Source: JBOEGW01 sp050633625 | GTDB taxonomy: Bacteria; Pseudomonadota; Alphaproteobacteria; Rhodobacterales; Rhodobacteraceae | DNA: 64,000 nucleotides | NCBI GenBank assembly: GCA_050633625.1 | Contig: JBOEGW010000004.1 | Location: forward strand, 1-64,000 | Reading direction: 5' to 3' | Shown: piece by piece, positions 63,881-64,000 of the stretch | Numbering within the stretch: position 1 is the stretch's first letter | How the letters are laid out: each line of letters begins with the position of its first letter | Notes under the pieces: model-generated | Told to the model about the DNA's origin: nothing | Seen by the model: the letters and a program-made list of their open reading frames with translations, nothing else | Databases searched by the model: none | Position numbers and translations under genes: made by a program

Positions 63881-64000
63881 CTAATCCGCTGTCCAGCCAC
63901 CGTCCACTGTCAGCGTCGATCCGGTCATCATCGCGGCGCTCGGCGACGCAAGGAACAACACCGCCCCCATCAGGTCAGACACTTGCCCAACTCGACCGAG
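63881..64000 (-). CDS. Short-chain dehydrogenase/reductase, C-terminal part
   Basis: The last 39 codons and TAG of a minus-strand gene running off the window. MGAVLFLASPSAAMMTGSTL followed by TVDGGWTAD is the standard SDR C-terminus. It is convergent with the ABC importer genes. Confidence 0.8.
   Translation of the reverse strand, partial: LGRVGQVSDLMGAVLFLASPSAAMMTGSTLTVDGGWTAD

Overview
The window is a chromosomal segment of a marine-type alphaproteobacterium, most likely Rhodobacterales (Roseobacter group). The basis is the gene order (tuf-S10-spc-alpha ribosomal clusters followed by rplQ, rarA, crcB, rluC and the ATP12 chaperone; rpmH-rnpA-yidD with yidC-engB-argB nearby), the protein sequences of RpoA, SecY and ArgB, moderate-to-high GC, and frequent GTG/TTG starts. 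No rRNA, insertion sequence, integrase or CRISPR array was seen. The species cannot be named from what is visible.

Layout. 1-22.3 kb carries the end of tuf and the S10, spc and alpha ribosomal protein genes. The order is conserved but broken into modules by non-ribosomal genes: five genes between rplW and rplB (small protein, L,D-transpeptidase, lipoprotein, acidic protein, DUF2200), five between rplP and rpmC (basic repeat protein, TIGR02466 oxygenase, RTX-repeat protein, a two-gene HTTM-like membrane unit), a DMT transporter between rpmD and rplO, and a small secreted protein between adk and rpsM. Intrinsic terminators close most modules, and promoter-like sequences precede rpmC and rplO.

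22.3-30 kb holds a LuxR-type regulator without a visible LuxI, rarA, crcB, rluC, the ATP12 chaperone and an orphan amino-acid binding protein on the plus strand, then sixA, argB, engB and yidC on the minus strand. 32-38.4 kb continues on the minus strand: rpmH-rnpA-yidD behind a clear promoter, then five accessory genes (sulfotransferase-like, membrane LytTR regulator, Hint-domain protein, ttcA, EAL phosphodiesterase) separating yidD from yidC.

38.6-53 kb: a TVP38 membrane protein overlapping a mercuric-reductase-like flavoprotein and followed by a sensor kinase; tRNA-Arg(ACG); an AraC regulator with a VOC protein; the complete nadABC operon for de novo NAD synthesis; and tamA-tamB for outer-membrane protein insertion.

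53-64 kb looks like an accessory catabolic region: an aldehyde dehydrogenase; a minus-strand cupin-VOC-SDR unit divergent from a CrtI/PYROXD2-like flavoprotein that overlaps an 80-residue partner; DUF393 and HxlR genes; a TetR regulator divergent from a four-gene NMT1/TauA-type ABC importer with two different permeases; and the end of another SDR gene. The substrate is not evident. This region and the HTTM-like pair are the best places to look for undescribed biology; most of the rest is housekeeping.
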